Shown: positions 30,024-38,286 of the stretch, one piece after another | How the letters are laid out: each line of letters starts with the position of its first letter | Position numbering within the stretch: the first letter of the stretch is position 1 | Source of the DNA: Paenibacillus sp. JJ-100 | GTDB taxonomy: Bacteria > Bacillota > Bacilli > Paenibacillales > Paenibacillaceae | Assembly (NCBI RefSeq): GCF_948329825.1 | Contig: NZ_CAOJCM010000003.1 | Location: 1 to 64,000 of the forward strand | Direction of reading: 5' to 3' | Length of the DNA: 64,000 bases | Notes under the pieces: model-generated | The model's input: only the letters and a program-made list of their open reading frames with translations | Told to the model about the DNA's origin: nothing | Databases searched by the model: none | Translations under genes and position numbers: made by a program

Positions 30024-30052
30024 AGTATATGGAAAGATAGAGTGTTTTATAC
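30024..30052 (-). promoter_or_regulatory. Candidate sporulation (SigE-like) promoter of yyaC
   Basis: Minus strand: -35-like GTATAAA (30046-30052), 14-bp spacer, -10-like CATATACT (30024-30031), close to the SigE consensus known from B. subtilis. No SigA promoter of similar quality is seen on this strand. Confidence 0.35.
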
Positions 30053-30107
30053 TTGACAAGTGTATGCTTTTTGGCTGACGTTCCATGAAGCGTGAAAGGA
30101 GCAGGAA

Positions 30108-30371
30108 ATGGATGAATGGCTGGACAATTGGCTGTTGATTGCGTTTGACTCCACGCAGCAGGCACTGCGTGCAGAAATGTTGCTGGAATTTGCCGAGATT
30201 GAGATTGACCTGTTTCCGACACCTAAGGAGATTACGGCAGGTTGTGCTCTGTGTATTCAGTTTCCCAAAGAGGATCTGCTGCGAGTACAGAAAATCATTC
30301 GTGATGAATTTGTAGAGATTCGCGGCCTCTATTTTAAAACCGGAGACAGCTATGATAACATACCGATGTAG
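30108..30371 (+). CDS. DUF3343 protein (putative S/Se carrier-like)
   Basis: 87 residues, single small domain: LLIAFDSTQQALRAEMLLEFAEIEIDLFPTPKEITAGCALCIQF is the DUF3343 pattern. Cysteines C46 and C49 form C-A-L-C where family members have a conserved cysteine; the family has been described as putative sulfur/selenium carrier-like. AAAGGAG precedes the ATG. It is first in a tight unit with mscS (14 bp) and DUF951. Confidence 0.8.
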   Translation: MDEWLDNWLLIAFDSTQQALRAEMLLEFAEIEIDLFPTPKEITAGCALCIQFPKEDLLRVQKIIRDEFVEIRGLYFKTGDSYDNIPM

Positions 30372-30385
30372 AGGAGGGATCGGGC

Positions 30386-31327
30386 ATGACACGATTTGAT
30401 TTTTTCACAAAGCTTAATGTAGATTCTGCTAATCAGGTCATGGACAATGCTCTTCACTGGAAAGACAAAGTATGGGCTAAAATTGCGGATACGGATATGT
30501 GGTTAAATATCATGTTCAGTTCGATTCGTATCCTCATTATTTTTATGATCACCCGAATTGTCATTAAAGTAGTGTCCCGCATTATTGATCGGTCGATGGC
30601 ACGGAAGCAGGAAGGTAAAATTCGAGTTAATCCGCGGAGATTCGTAACCATTGGTGAGCTATTGAAAAATGCAACGTCGATAACATGTAATTTTATTATG
30701 ATTTTGTTACTGTTATCCGAAATCAACGTTCAGGTCGGGCCGTTGCTTGCTAGTGCGGGGGTTCTTGGGCTTGCAATTGGTTTCGGCGCACAGGGGCTCG
30801 TCAAGGATGTCATTACTGGATTCTTTATTATTTTAGAGGATCAGTTCGCTGTTGGAGATGTAATTCAGACAGGTACGTATAAAGGAACGGTTGAGGTCAT
30901 TGGCCTAAGGACGACGAAACTGGTAAGCTGGCAAGGGGAAGTACATATCATTCCCAACGGTACGATTGCGAGTGTGACCAACTATTCTATGTCTAATTCT
31001 TTGGCTGTAGTGGATATTCCGATGAAAGCTGATCTGACACTGGATGAGTCTGTACATTTGGTAAAACAATCGCTTGTTGGGATCGAGGAACGAGACCTGA
31101 ATATCGTGAAGGTACCTGATGTGCTAGGTATACAGTCCATGTCGACTTCAGATTATGTTATACGTATTGTAGCTGAATGCATGCCGAACTCCAGAGCTTC
31201 GGTAGAACGTCAAATTCAGGGAGACGTAAAGAAAATTCTGGAGTATCATGAACGAAATCAGCAAGCTGCACTCGAACAGGCGGCTACACTGGATAATGAT
31301 AAGGGAGATGGTGCGAGTGGAGCGTAA
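30386..31327 (+). CDS. Small-conductance mechanosensitive channel (MscS family)
   Basis: 313 residues. Three transmembrane helices (about 43-63, 90-113, 118-140); the pore helix carries the MscS pattern ASAGVLGLAIGFGAQGLVKDVITGFFIILEDQFAVGDVI, followed by the beta domain (GTVEVIGLRTTKLVSWQGEVHIIPNG) and an alpha/beta cytoplasmic cage. It releases solutes upon hypo-osmotic shock. RBS GAGGAGGGATCGGGC. Stop lies 11 bp inside the DUF951 gene. Confidence 0.93.
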   Translation: MTRFDFFTKLNVDSANQVMDNALHWKDKVWAKIADTDMWLNIMFSSIRILIIFMITRIVIKVVSRIIDRSMARKQEGKIRVNPRRFVTIGELLKNATSITCNFIMILLLLSEINVQVGPLLASAGVLGLAIGFGAQGLVKDVITGFFIILEDQFAVGDVIQTGTYKGTVEVIGLRTTKLVSWQGEVHIIPNGTIASVTNYSMSNSLAVVDIPMKADLTLDESVHLVKQSLVGIEERDLNIVKVPDVLGIQSMSTSDYVIRIVAECMPNSRASVERQIQGDVKKILEYHERNQQAALEQAATLDNDKGDGASGA

Positions 31328-31526
31328 AATTTTTCAACTCGGGGATATTGTACAGATGAAAAAGCAACATCCCTGTGGCAGCAATGAGATGGAAATCATT
31401 CGCATGGGTATGGATATTCGGATCAAGTGTGTTGGTTGCAAACACAGTGTTTTGATCCCCAGAGCCAAGTTTGAAAAAAACTTGAAAAAAGTATTGCGTT
31501 CGGCTGAAGAGCCAGAATCGATCTAG
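31317..31526 (+). CDS. DUF951 protein
   Basis: 69 residues from a GTG. ERKIFQLGDIVQMKKQHPCGSNEMEIIRMGMDIRIKCVGCKHSVLIPR is the DUF951 signature, with cysteines in HPCG and CVGC that could bind a metal. GTG 31317 is preferred: AAGGGAG (31301-31307) lies at 9-nt spacing and family members start right before ERK; ATG 31308 would sit directly on that site. Overlaps the mscS end by 11 bp. Function unknown. Confidence 0.85.
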   Translation: MERKIFQLGDIVQMKKQHPCGSNEMEIIRMGMDIRIKCVGCKHSVLIPRAKFEKNLKKVLRSAEEPESI

Positions 31527-31628
31527 AGCAAGAACTTAATGCGTCGTGGAATGTATCTGCTATGTTTCGAGGTTGAAGACGTCTGTCACACCACGAAAAT
31601 AACGTTTACATACAGACGGCTACAGGTA

Positions 31629-31657
31629 TTGCTTTCCTCATACAAGCATGCTATAAT
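31629..31657 (+). promoter_or_regulatory. tRNA-Ser promoter
   Basis: -35 TTGCTT (31629-31634), 17 bp spacer, perfect -10 TATAAT (31652-31657), 12 bp ahead of the mature tRNA 5' end. Confidence 0.85.
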
Positions 31658-31669
31658 CAATTCTGCTGC

Positions 31670-31760
31670 GGAAAGGTACCCAAGAGGCCCAAGGGGGCTG
31701 ACTCGAAATCAGCTAGGCGTGTCACAGCGTGCGTGGGTTCGAATCCCACCCTTTCCGCCA
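31670..31760 (+). tRNA. tRNA-Ser (anticodon CGA)
   Basis: 91 nt including encoded CCA. Acceptor stem GGAAAGG (31670-31676) pairs with CCTTTCC (31750-31756), G discriminator, CCA at 31758-31760. The anticodon stem GCTGA/TCAGC (31697-31701/31709-31713) encloses CTCGAAA, anticodon CGA at 31704-31706, reading UCG. A long variable arm makes it class II, as expected for serine. The T-arm has GTTCGAATC. Confidence 0.97.
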
Positions 31761-31849
31761 CTTCAATCTTATGGTTGAGTGGTTAAAGTGTACGAGCGTA
31801 TATGGATCCTTGTAACGGGATTATTCATAAATAATAAATGAAATGAAGG

Positions 31850-31876
31850 AGACTTTCCGTTGGAGAGTCTTTTTTT
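31850..31876 (+). terminator. Terminator downstream of tRNA-Ser
   Basis: Stem AGACTTTCC (31850-31858) / GGAGAGTCT (31862-31870) with one G-U pair and a GTT loop, followed by six T. Confidence 0.85.
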
Positions 31877-31892
31877 ATATATTAAAATGTAC

Positions 31893-31920
31893 ATAAAAAT
31901 AAAGAGCCCCGAAGGGCTCT
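31893..31920 (-). terminator. Terminator facing left, for the yjzC-like transcript
   Basis: Stem AGAGCCC/GGGCTCT around a 4-nt CGAA/TTCG loop (about 31902-31919). On the minus strand it is followed by TTTATTTTTATG, which fits a terminator for the minus-strand gene that ends at 32174. Confidence 0.7.
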
Positions 31921-32173
31921 CTATCCGGCAGCACATGTTTAGTTAGATCACAATCGGTCGTAACGACAGAAACGCTGGCTGTACTGCTTGCAGCAATACC
32001 TGTGTTTCAGACAATGGTCTTACACACCCACAAGCTTCTTATATTACGTGATGCATCTCCAACAGCGAAAAATCGGCTTCGTTGTCCAACGGAACCACAC
32101 CTCTCTCGTGTACCGCCTGATTGTATTATGTGCAATCTGGGCCTTTATATACATGATGCTGAAAAAAATAAAC

Positions 32174-32368
32174 TTAGTGGACGCGAGCTTTGGTTAGCTT
32201 TTTCCATTTCCGATTGTGATTACTCGTTTCGGGAAAGGCTTCACCTTTTTTCAAGGTTACTCGCTTCGGATCATTAATCTCCGTGTGAAAACTTCGCTCT
32301 CCAACTTCAGTATACTCTCCATCATTCGGAGCTTTGTCTCCTGGTTCGAACTCGGTTCTTTCACCCAT
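32174..32368 (-). CDS. YjzC-like small protein
   Basis: 64 residues, hydrophilic. EFEPGDKAPNDGEYTEVGE, then DPKRVTLKKGEAFPETSNHNRKW, follows the pattern of B. subtilis YjzC (P-G-x-KAPN-G-Y-E-GE; L-K-G-x-FPET-NHNR-W). Function unknown. ATG 32368 has a strong GGAGGAGG site; a longer frame upstream is not supported. Transcribed opposite to rpsF. Confidence 0.82.
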   Translation of the reverse strand: MGERTEFEPGDKAPNDGEYTEVGERSFHTEINDPKRVTLKKGEAFPETSNHNRKWKKLTKARVH

Positions 32369-32478
32369 AATCAGCAGCCTCCTCCACAGAATGAGATCAT
32401 TGTTACTTCTATAGTGTGTTCCAGCAGAGGCAGGAACATGTCGGGGATTATGTACCAATATGTACAGGGAACGTTTGC

Positions 32479-32507
32479 TTGCATTTGGTCTGTGTATTTG
32501 TTATATT
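32479..32507 (+). promoter_or_regulatory. rpsF operon promoter
   Basis: -35 TTGCAT (32479-32484), 17 bp spacer, -10 TATATT (32502-32507). Gives a leader of about 70 nt before rpsF. Confidence 0.7.
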
Positions 32508-32536
32508 AATATAGTTCGAGTTTGTGCTCGTTCCTT

Positions 32537-32558
32537 GCTCTCAACCTGGATTGAGGGC
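32537..32558 (+). promoter_or_regulatory. Hairpin in the rpsF leader
   Basis: GCTCTCAA (32537-32544) / TTGAGGGC (32551-32558) with a 6-nt CCTGGA loop. Many bacteria control rpsF through a leader structure bound by S6:S18; this hairpin is a candidate, but I cannot confirm the rRNA-mimic features. Confidence 0.35.
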
Positions 32559-32583
32559 CAGAGTCCATAAGGAGGTGAAAATT

Positions 32584-32877
32584 ATGCGCAAATATGAATT
32601 GATGTACATTATTCGTCCAGACGTTGAGCAAGAAGTTGTTCAAGCTACAGTCGAAAAATTCCAAGGCATCATCTCCAACGGCGGTGGTGAGGTTACTGCT
32701 CACGACGTTATGGGTAAACGCCGTCTTGCGTATGAGATCGAAAAATTCCGTGATGGTGTTTATGTTCTGGTAAACTTCACTGCTGAACCAGCAGTAGTTA
32801 CTGAGCTTGAGCGTCTCATGAAGATTTCTGACGAAGTAATTCGTTATCTCATTACCAACGACGTTAAGTCTGCCTAA
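32584..32877 (+). CDS. rpsF: Ribosomal protein bS6
   Basis: 97 residues, standard length. MRKYELMYIIRPDVEQE opening and the RLAYEIEKFRDGVYVLVNF core are characteristic of S6, which binds 16S rRNA with S18. AAGGAGGTG precedes ATG 32584; a longer frame reaches upstream but lacks support. Forms the conserved rpsF-ssb-rpsR operon. Confidence 0.98.
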   Translation: MRKYELMYIIRPDVEQEVVQATVEKFQGIISNGGGEVTAHDVMGKRRLAYEIEKFRDGVYVLVNFTAEPAVVTELERLMKISDEVIRYLITNDVKSA

Positions 32878-32928
32878 GACGACAACTCGTGATTAACGCA
32901 CCAATACGCTCAGAAGGAGGGGATTACA

Positions 32929-33411
32929 TTGTTGAACCGTGTCATTCTGATCGGCCGGTTAACCCGGGATCCTGAATTGCGTTACACTCCAGCTGGAGTG
33001 GCCGTGACACAATTCACTTTGGCCGTAGACAGACCGTTTACAAGCCAAGGAGGAGAGCGGGAAGCAGATTTTATTCCGGTCGTAACCTGGAGACAGCTCG
33101 CTGAGACTTGTGCAAACTATTTGCGCAAAGGACGTCTCGCTGCAGTTGAAGGACGCATTCAAGTACGGAACTACGAGAATAACGAAGGAAAACGTGTATA
33201 CGTGACCGAAGTCATTGCCGATAATGTCCGTTTCTTGGAGTCAGCTAACCGTGATGGCGGTGGCGGCGGGGGACAACCTATGCGTGAAGAGCCTTCGTAT
33301 GGAGGCAGCGGACGTGCAAGCAATAACAATGCTTCGCGTAGCAACAATCAGGATCCTTTTTCCGATGACGGAAAACCGATTGATATTTCGGATGATGATT
33401 TGCCATTTTAA
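32929..33411 (+). CDS. ssb: Single-stranded DNA-binding protein
   Basis: 160 residues. OB-fold over the first ~105 residues ([49 protein letters not shown]), a Gly/Asn/Ser-rich linker and the acidic tip SDDDLPF that recruits partner proteins. Starts with TTG TTG; the first (32929) is used because GAAGGAGGGG sits at suitable spacing. 51 bp after rpsF, 57 bp before rpsR. Confidence 0.97.
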   Translation: MLNRVILIGRLTRDPELRYTPAGVAVTQFTLAVDRPFTSQGGEREADFIPVVTWRQLAETCANYLRKGRLAAVEGRIQVRNYENNEGKRVYVTEVIADNVRFLESANRDGGGGGGQPMREEPSYGGSGRASNNNASRSNNQDPFSDDGKPIDISDDDLPF

Positions 33412-33468
33412 CGTGAGCCGATACTCGCTACGAGATATGGGTTACATGATAGGAAAGGACTGAAAAGC

Positions 33469-33738
33469 ATGGGCTTCAAGCAAAGAGAAGGCGGAGACGA
33501 TAAAAGACCGGCACGTCGTGGTGGTCGTAACAAACGTCGTAAAGTGTGCTTCTTCACAGCGAACAAAATTACTCACATCGATTATAAAGATACGGACTTG
33601 CTTCGTAAATTTATCAGCGAACGTGGAAAAATTTTGCCACGCCGTGTAACAGGTACTAGCGCTAAATATCAACGCATGCTGACGATTGCAATCAAACGCT
33701 CCCGTCAAATCGCATTGCTGCCATACACAACTGAGTAG
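33469..33738 (+). CDS. rpsR: Ribosomal protein bS18
   Basis: 89 residues. Basic N-terminus ([21 protein letters not shown]), then [48 protein letters not shown], the full S18 signature. Partner of S6. The stop codon lies inside a small inverted repeat (ACTGAGTA/TTACTCAGT). Confidence 0.98.
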   Translation: MGFKQREGGDDKRPARRGGRNKRRKVCFFTANKITHIDYKDTDLLRKFISERGKILPRRVTGTSAKYQRMLTIAIKRSRQIALLPYTTE

Positions 33739-33762
33739 TATTACTCAGTTCTCATACAAAAG

Positions 33763-33790
33763 CAGTCGGCTTACAGCCGGCTGTTTTTTT
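33763..33790 (+). terminator. rpsR operon terminator
   Basis: Stem CAGTCGGCT (33763-33771) / AGCCGGCTG (33775-33783), TAC loop, seven T. Confidence 0.93.
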
Positions 33791-34021
33791 GTGTTATCAG
33801 AGTTTATTCTGTTAGAGTAATTATGTTATGTGATTTTGAAAAGTGAGGAAAATGAAAACGTATAATCATGTAACTTTGCATTAAGAGCTTTTGGAGCTAA
33901 GATGAATTATAATAGAGTTTAGCTTATCGAATTGCATCAATTCATTTCATCAATTCAGTACCAATTCAGTACTAACCTATTAACAAGAATTTATCGATTA
34001 GATTTAAACTCGGGAGAATAT

Positions 34022-34615
34022 ATGAATTCATCACAACGTAAAGGAAAACAGCGAACAAAGAAAAGCTTAAGGAATTGGTTGCTCGCAACACTTATTTTGT
34101 CCATAGTGTACCTGTGGCTGCAACAGAAGGGAGATCTTGGGGAGAAATGGTTGGGTGAAACAATCCCAGATCCGTTGCCCATTACCGGATTACATCCAGT
34201 GGTTGCTGAAAATGAAGGAGTGCTCATCCGTATGGCTGCCAGACGTGGCATAGAAGTTGTGATTACACACGGATTCCGTAGTGTAGAAGAGCAAAATGCC
34301 CTTTTTGCTCAGGGACGATCTGCTTCAGGAAGTATTGTAACGAATGCAAGAGGAGGGGAATCCTATCATAACTATGGACTTGCCATTGATTTTGCCTTAA
34401 GAACCCCTGATGGAGATATTGTGTGGGATATGGAACGCGACGATAATGGTAACGGTAAAGCAGATTGGATGGAAGTTGTTGATTTGGCTAAAGAGATGGG
34501 GTTTACCTGGGGTGGAGACTGGACAGACTTTCCTGACTATCCTCACTTGCAGATGGATTTTGGTTTGAGTATTCGAGATTTAAAGGGTGGAAAGAGGCCC
34601 CCTTTAAGACCATAG
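34022..34615 (+). CDS. M15 (VanY/CwlK-type) peptidoglycan peptidase, membrane-anchored
   Basis: 197 residues. Short basic N-terminus and one transmembrane helix (about 18-36), then an M15 domain. Zinc-site pattern: SYHNYGLAIDFAL supplies His and Asp, PHLQMD the second His; THGFRSVEEQNALFAQGR is the upstream family string. Close relatives are D-Ala-D-Ala carboxypeptidases or L-Ala-D-Glu endopeptidases (CwlK); the G-G-S-YHNYGLA-D form leans toward the CwlK group. An Asp/Asn loop (ERDDNGNGKADW) resembles a calcium-binding loop. ATG 34022 follows CGGGAGAA. Confidence 0.85.
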   Translation: MNSSQRKGKQRTKKSLRNWLLATLILSIVYLWLQQKGDLGEKWLGETIPDPLPITGLHPVVAENEGVLIRMAARRGIEVVITHGFRSVEEQNALFAQGRSASGSIVTNARGGESYHNYGLAIDFALRTPDGDIVWDMERDDNGNGKADWMEVVDLAKEMGFTWGGDWTDFPDYPHLQMDFGLSIRDLKGGKRPPLRP

Positions 34616-34657
34616 ATATAGTAATATATATTCATAAAACTGCATAATCACCAACAA

Positions 34658-34683
34658 AGTCCTGCAACAAGCAGGGCTTTTTT
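34658..34683 (+). terminator. Terminator after the M15 peptidase
   Basis: Stem AGTCCTGC (34658-34665) / GCAGGGCT (34671-34678) with one G-U pair, AACAA loop, T tract. Confidence 0.85.
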
Positions 34684-35111
34684 CTTTCTTTTGTAAAATA
34701 AATGTTCAAAATTGACAATTAACTCTTTACAGCATCAAATAAATAAAACTATACTAGAATAACTAGATTTTAACTCTGATCTTACAAAACTCGAATAAAT
34801 GTATTCAAAAAACGATATACATCCATATATCAATAAATAGTGTTAAGCATAGGATTCTCTAAACATAACATGGAAATGATATATTACGGAACATTGAAGT
34901 GTTTTTAATTAGATTACACCACTTTTAATGTTACATACATGTCACGTATAGGCATTAAAAGGAAGATACTGCTGGTGTTCTTCTTACGTAAGTATGCGCT
35001 TTTAATTAAAGTGTTATAAAATAAACTACGCTTTAAATCCCTTTTTACTAAAACATTTACCCAAAAATGCCCCATAAGAAAACATTTATTCCAAAAAACC
35101 TCAAAAAATGA

Positions 35112-35140
35112 TTGACGTCAACTAAAATTACACTTATGAT
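35112..35140 (+). promoter_or_regulatory. opp operon promoter
   Basis: -35 TTGACG (35112-35117), 17 bp spacer, -10 TATGAT (35135-35140). The -35 is inside the palindrome TTGACGTCAA. Perfect inverted repeat ATAATTCC-ACTA-GGAATTAT (35160-35179) lies about 20 bp downstream of the -10, and GACC-AAT-GGTC at 35191-35201; either may be an operator. The leader to oppD is about 200 nt. Confidence 0.75.
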
Positions 35141-35352
35141 TACAGTAATTATTTGTATAATAATTCCACTAGGAATTATCAACATTAATTGACCAATGGT
35201 CTAATTCGAAGTCTATAATCTGGTTCCTGTCAACGTTAAGGTATTTTGTATACACTTCTGTTCATTTTATGTAGAACATGGAAATATACAGTGGATGCAT
35301 TCTTCTACTCACGAATACAGTCTGCGGAAATTACGGGGTTAGGGTGATTGAT

Positions 35353-36351
35353 TTGAATAATGAGCTATTGGAAGTCAGAAATCTTACGACATCATTTAGA
35401 ATTGAAGATGACTATTATGCAGCAGTTGATCACGTAAACCTTAAAGTCAAGAAAAATGAAGTGTTGGCAATTGTAGGTGAGTCAGGCTCGGGTAAAAGTG
35501 CGTTTGCATTTTCTCTTATGGGATTGCATAACAAAGCTAGAATCGAAGGCCAGATTCTGTACAAAGGAAAGGATATTGCCAACATTCCCCCAAATCAATT
35601 AAATAAACTTCGCGGTAAAGAAATGGCGATGATCTTTCAGGACCCTTTGTCCGCACTCAATCCCTTAATGATCATAGGTGAACAGATTGAAGAGATCCTT
35701 ACGCTTCATCAACCCAAGCTGTCTTCCAAAGAGAAGCGGGAAAAGGTCATTCACTTATTGAATCAGGTGGGGATTCCACGTCCCGAACAAATATATAAGC
35801 AATATCCTCACGAACTATCTGGTGGCATGAGACAACGGATTGTTATAGCGATCGCAATTGCCAATAAACCAGAACTACTGATTGCCGACGAACCAACAAC
35901 AGCACTTGACGTTACTATTCAGCTACAAATTCTCGAATTAATTCGAGAGTTAAAGAATGAGATTAATGCTGGGATTATTCTTATTACGCATGATCTTGGT
36001 GTAGTGGCTGAGATGGCCGATCGAGTAGCCGTCATGTATGCAGGCGAAATTGTTGAAATTGCGGATATCTTCACGTTAATGACCAATGCGAAACATCCGT
36101 ATACTCGTTCGTTACTGAACTCTATTCCCACCATTACTGAAGAAAAATCAAAATTGCATGTCATACAAGGCATTGTGCCTTCTCTTAAAAATCTTCCAAG
36201 GCAGGGGTGCCGATTCAAGGCTCGTATTCCGTGGATCAGCGATTCAGCTCACGAAGAAAACCCGCAGATGCATGAAATTGCACCAGGACACTTTGTAAGG
36301 TGTACCTGTTATCAGCACTTTCATTTTCCTGATCAAGCGGAGGAGGAATAA
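35353..36351 (+). CDS. oppD: Oligopeptide ABC transporter ATP-binding protein OppD
   Basis: 332 residues from TTG 35353 (AGGGTGA in front; the frame is open further upstream without a good start). Walker A GESGSGKSA, signature LSGGMRQR, Walker B LLIADEPTTALD, H-loop ITHDLG. In the C-terminal peptide-transporter extension, family members usually have four cysteines binding an Fe-S or zinc site; here GCRFKARIPWISDSA has Ile and Ser where two are expected, so the site looks broken. First gene of D-F-B-C-A; 4 bp before oppF. Confidence 0.92.
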   Translation: MNNELLEVRNLTTSFRIEDDYYAAVDHVNLKVKKNEVLAIVGESGSGKSAFAFSLMGLHNKARIEGQILYKGKDIANIPPNQLNKLRGKEMAMIFQDPLSALNPLMIIGEQIEEILTLHQPKLSSKEKREKVIHLLNQVGIPRPEQIYKQYPHELSGGMRQRIVIAIAIANKPELLIADEPTTALDVTIQLQILELIRELKNEINAGIILITHDLGVVAEMADRVAVMYAGEIVEIADIFTLMTNAKHPYTRSLLNSIPTITEEKSKLHVIQGIVPSLKNLPRQGCRFKARIPWISDSAHEENPQMHEIAPGHFVRCTCYQHFHFPDQAEEE

Positions 36352-36355
36352 CCCA

Positions 36356-37288
36356 ATGGCATTACTCGAAGTAGAAGGACTCAAAATACACTTCCCAATT
36401 CGCGGTGGATTGCTCAAACGGGAGATTGGTAATGTAAAAGCTGTTGATGATGTCAGTTTTTCTATTGAAGAAGGACAAACGTACGGTCTTGTAGGGGAGT
36501 CGGGTTCTGGGAAGACAACAACAGGTAGGGCAATCATTGGCCTGAATCATGTAACGGCTGGCAAAATTTTATTTAATGGCAAGGACTTGACGAAAGAACG
36601 ACGCAAAGATCGTCAGCTCCAGCGAGATGTACAGATGATTTTCCAAGATCCGTACTCCTCTCTTAATCCTAAAAAGCGGGTTATGGATATTATTGCTGAA
36701 CCACTTCGTAACTATGAGCGACTAACGGCAACAGAGGAAAAGAGGCAAGTCCGTAATTTGTTAGAGAAGGTAGGGCTTAGTCCTGAGTCTATCTATAAGT
36801 ACCCTCACGAATTTTCAGGGGGACAGCGTCAACGGATCGGAATTGCGCGTGCGATTGCACTCAAGCCCAAGTTGATTATTGCTGATGAGCCTGTATCAGC
36901 GTTAGATGTATCCGTACAGGCCCAAGTGCTCAACTTCATGCAAGAGATTCAAAAGGAATTGAATCTGACGTATTTGTTTATTAGCCACGATCTGGGCATT
37001 ATTCGCCATATGTGCGACCAGATTGGGATTATGTATAAAGGTCGATATGTAGAACAAGGGACGACGGATGATATTTTTGAGAATCCTCAGCATATATATA
37101 CTAAACGTCTTATCGCTGCGATTCCGGATATGGACCCAACCAAACGTGAGGACATGATAGCTTTCCGACAGCAGATCAAATCCGAGTATGAGAACTCATA
37201 CCGCAATTTCTTCGATGAGGAAGGGCTTGCTTATTCGCTCCAATCCATCTCCAATACTCACCGGGTAGCTTTACCTCAGAAAGGTTGA
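36356..37288 (+). CDS. oppF: Oligopeptide ABC transporter ATP-binding protein OppF
   Basis: 310 residues. Walker A GESGSGKTT, signature FSGGQRQR, Walker B LIIADEPVSALD, H-loop ISHDLG. OppF-type opening (LLEVEGLKIHFPIRGGLLKR-...VKAVDDVSF). Pairs with OppD as a heterodimer energising uptake. The C-terminal ~50 residues (DPTKREDMIAF...) are a longer hydrophilic extension. GGAGGAG precedes the ATG. Confidence 0.93.
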   Translation: MALLEVEGLKIHFPIRGGLLKREIGNVKAVDDVSFSIEEGQTYGLVGESGSGKTTTGRAIIGLNHVTAGKILFNGKDLTKERRKDRQLQRDVQMIFQDPYSSLNPKKRVMDIIAEPLRNYERLTATEEKRQVRNLLEKVGLSPESIYKYPHEFSGGQRQRIGIARAIALKPKLIIADEPVSALDVSVQAQVLNFMQEIQKELNLTYLFISHDLGIIRHMCDQIGIMYKGRYVEQGTTDDIFENPQHIYTKRLIAAIPDMDPTKREDMIAFRQQIKSEYENSYRNFFDEEGLAYSLQSISNTHRVALPQKG

Positions 37289-37295
37289 AGGCCAT

Positions 37296-38258
37296 ATGTG
37301 GAAAACTATTGTACGCCGAATATTCATCATGATACCTCAGATCATTTTGCTTAGCATACTGGTCTTTCTGATGGCTAAAGCCATGCCAGGAGACGCATTA
37401 ACGGGACTGCTTGATCCGAGTGTCGACCCCAAGGCACTCGAGGAACAGCGTGAACGACTAGGGCTGAACAATCCATGGTATGTGCAGTATTGGGACTGGA
37501 TCAGCCATGCTGCAGTAGGTGACTTTGGACAATCTTTCCGTTTCAAAATGCCTGTAACCGACCTCATTGGTCAGCGAATTGCGAATACGTTCTGGCTTGC
37601 ACTTGCCACACTTGTTTTTACGTATCTCATTGCGATCCCTCTCGGCATTATCAGTGGTCGTTACAATGACACTTGGTCTGACCGTTTGATTACAGGATAT
37701 ACGTATCTAGGTTTTGCAGCACCACTGTTTATCTTTGCTCTAGTCATGGTCTGGATTTTCGGTTTCCATTTTGGCTGGTTCCCGACCGGAGGGAGTGTGG
37801 CACCGGGGCTTACCCCAGGGACATTTGAATATGTCATAAGTAAAATTCACCACTTGCTGCTGCCGGCACTATCGATGGCATTAATCTCTACCGTATCAAC
37901 GGTTCAATATTTACGTAGTGAGATCATTGATATCAAGCATAAAGAATTTGTGCTTACAGCGAGAGCCAAGGGTGCTTCGGAATCCCGGATCTACAATAGA
38001 CATATCTTGCGAAACTCTCTGTTGCCAATTGCTGCCTTTTTCGGTTATGAGATTACGGGGTTGATTGGCGGAACCATCTTTATTGAAAGTATATTCAGCT
38101 ATCCAGGTATGGGACAGTTGTTCCTAAATTCCATCTCATTACGGGATTTCAGCGTAGTGACTGCATTGGTTTTACTATACGGCATTGCAACAATTGTGGG
38201 ATCGTTGCTGTCTGATATTATTCTGGGATTGGTTGACCCACGCATTCGCATTAAGTAA
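37296..38258 (+). CDS. oppB: Oligopeptide ABC transporter permease OppB
   Basis: 320 residues, six predicted transmembrane segments. Opening IVRRIFIMIPQIILLSILVFLMAKAMPGD is typical of the DppB/OppB permease type; the EAA-loop coupling motif is in FVLTARAKGASESRIYNRHILRNSLLP. 7 bp after oppF. Confidence 0.93.
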   Translation: MWKTIVRRIFIMIPQIILLSILVFLMAKAMPGDALTGLLDPSVDPKALEEQRERLGLNNPWYVQYWDWISHAAVGDFGQSFRFKMPVTDLIGQRIANTFWLALATLVFTYLIAIPLGIISGRYNDTWSDRLITGYTYLGFAAPLFIFALVMVWIFGFHFGWFPTGGSVAPGLTPGTFEYVISKIHHLLLPALSMALISTVSTVQYLRSEIIDIKHKEFVLTARAKGASESRIYNRHILRNSLLPIAAFFGYEITGLIGGTIFIESIFSYPGMGQLFLNSISLRDFSVVTALVLLYGIATIVGSLLSDIILGLVDPRIRIK

Positions 38259-38286
38259 GAACTTGAAGATTTCGGGGTGAAAACAG

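Larger units (their letters stand above)
31761..32173. other. Region between the tRNA and the yjzC-like gene
   Basis: 413 bp holding a tRNA-side terminator and a convergent terminator but no convincing gene. Two overlapping plus-strand frames (31988-32197 and 32002-32277) lack ribosome-binding sites and known motifs. Confidence 0.6.
34616..35277. other. AT-rich gene-free region before the opp operon
   Basis: Over 600 bp, very AT-rich. It holds the M15 terminator (34658-34683), the opp promoter (35112-35140) and palindromes at 35160-35179 and 35191-35201. No credible gene. Confidence 0.75.

Noticed and set aside
31988..32277. Two overlapping plus-strand open frames of 69 and 91 codons
   Set aside because: No Shine-Dalgarno site, no recognisable motif, and they run into the yjzC-like gene on the other strand.
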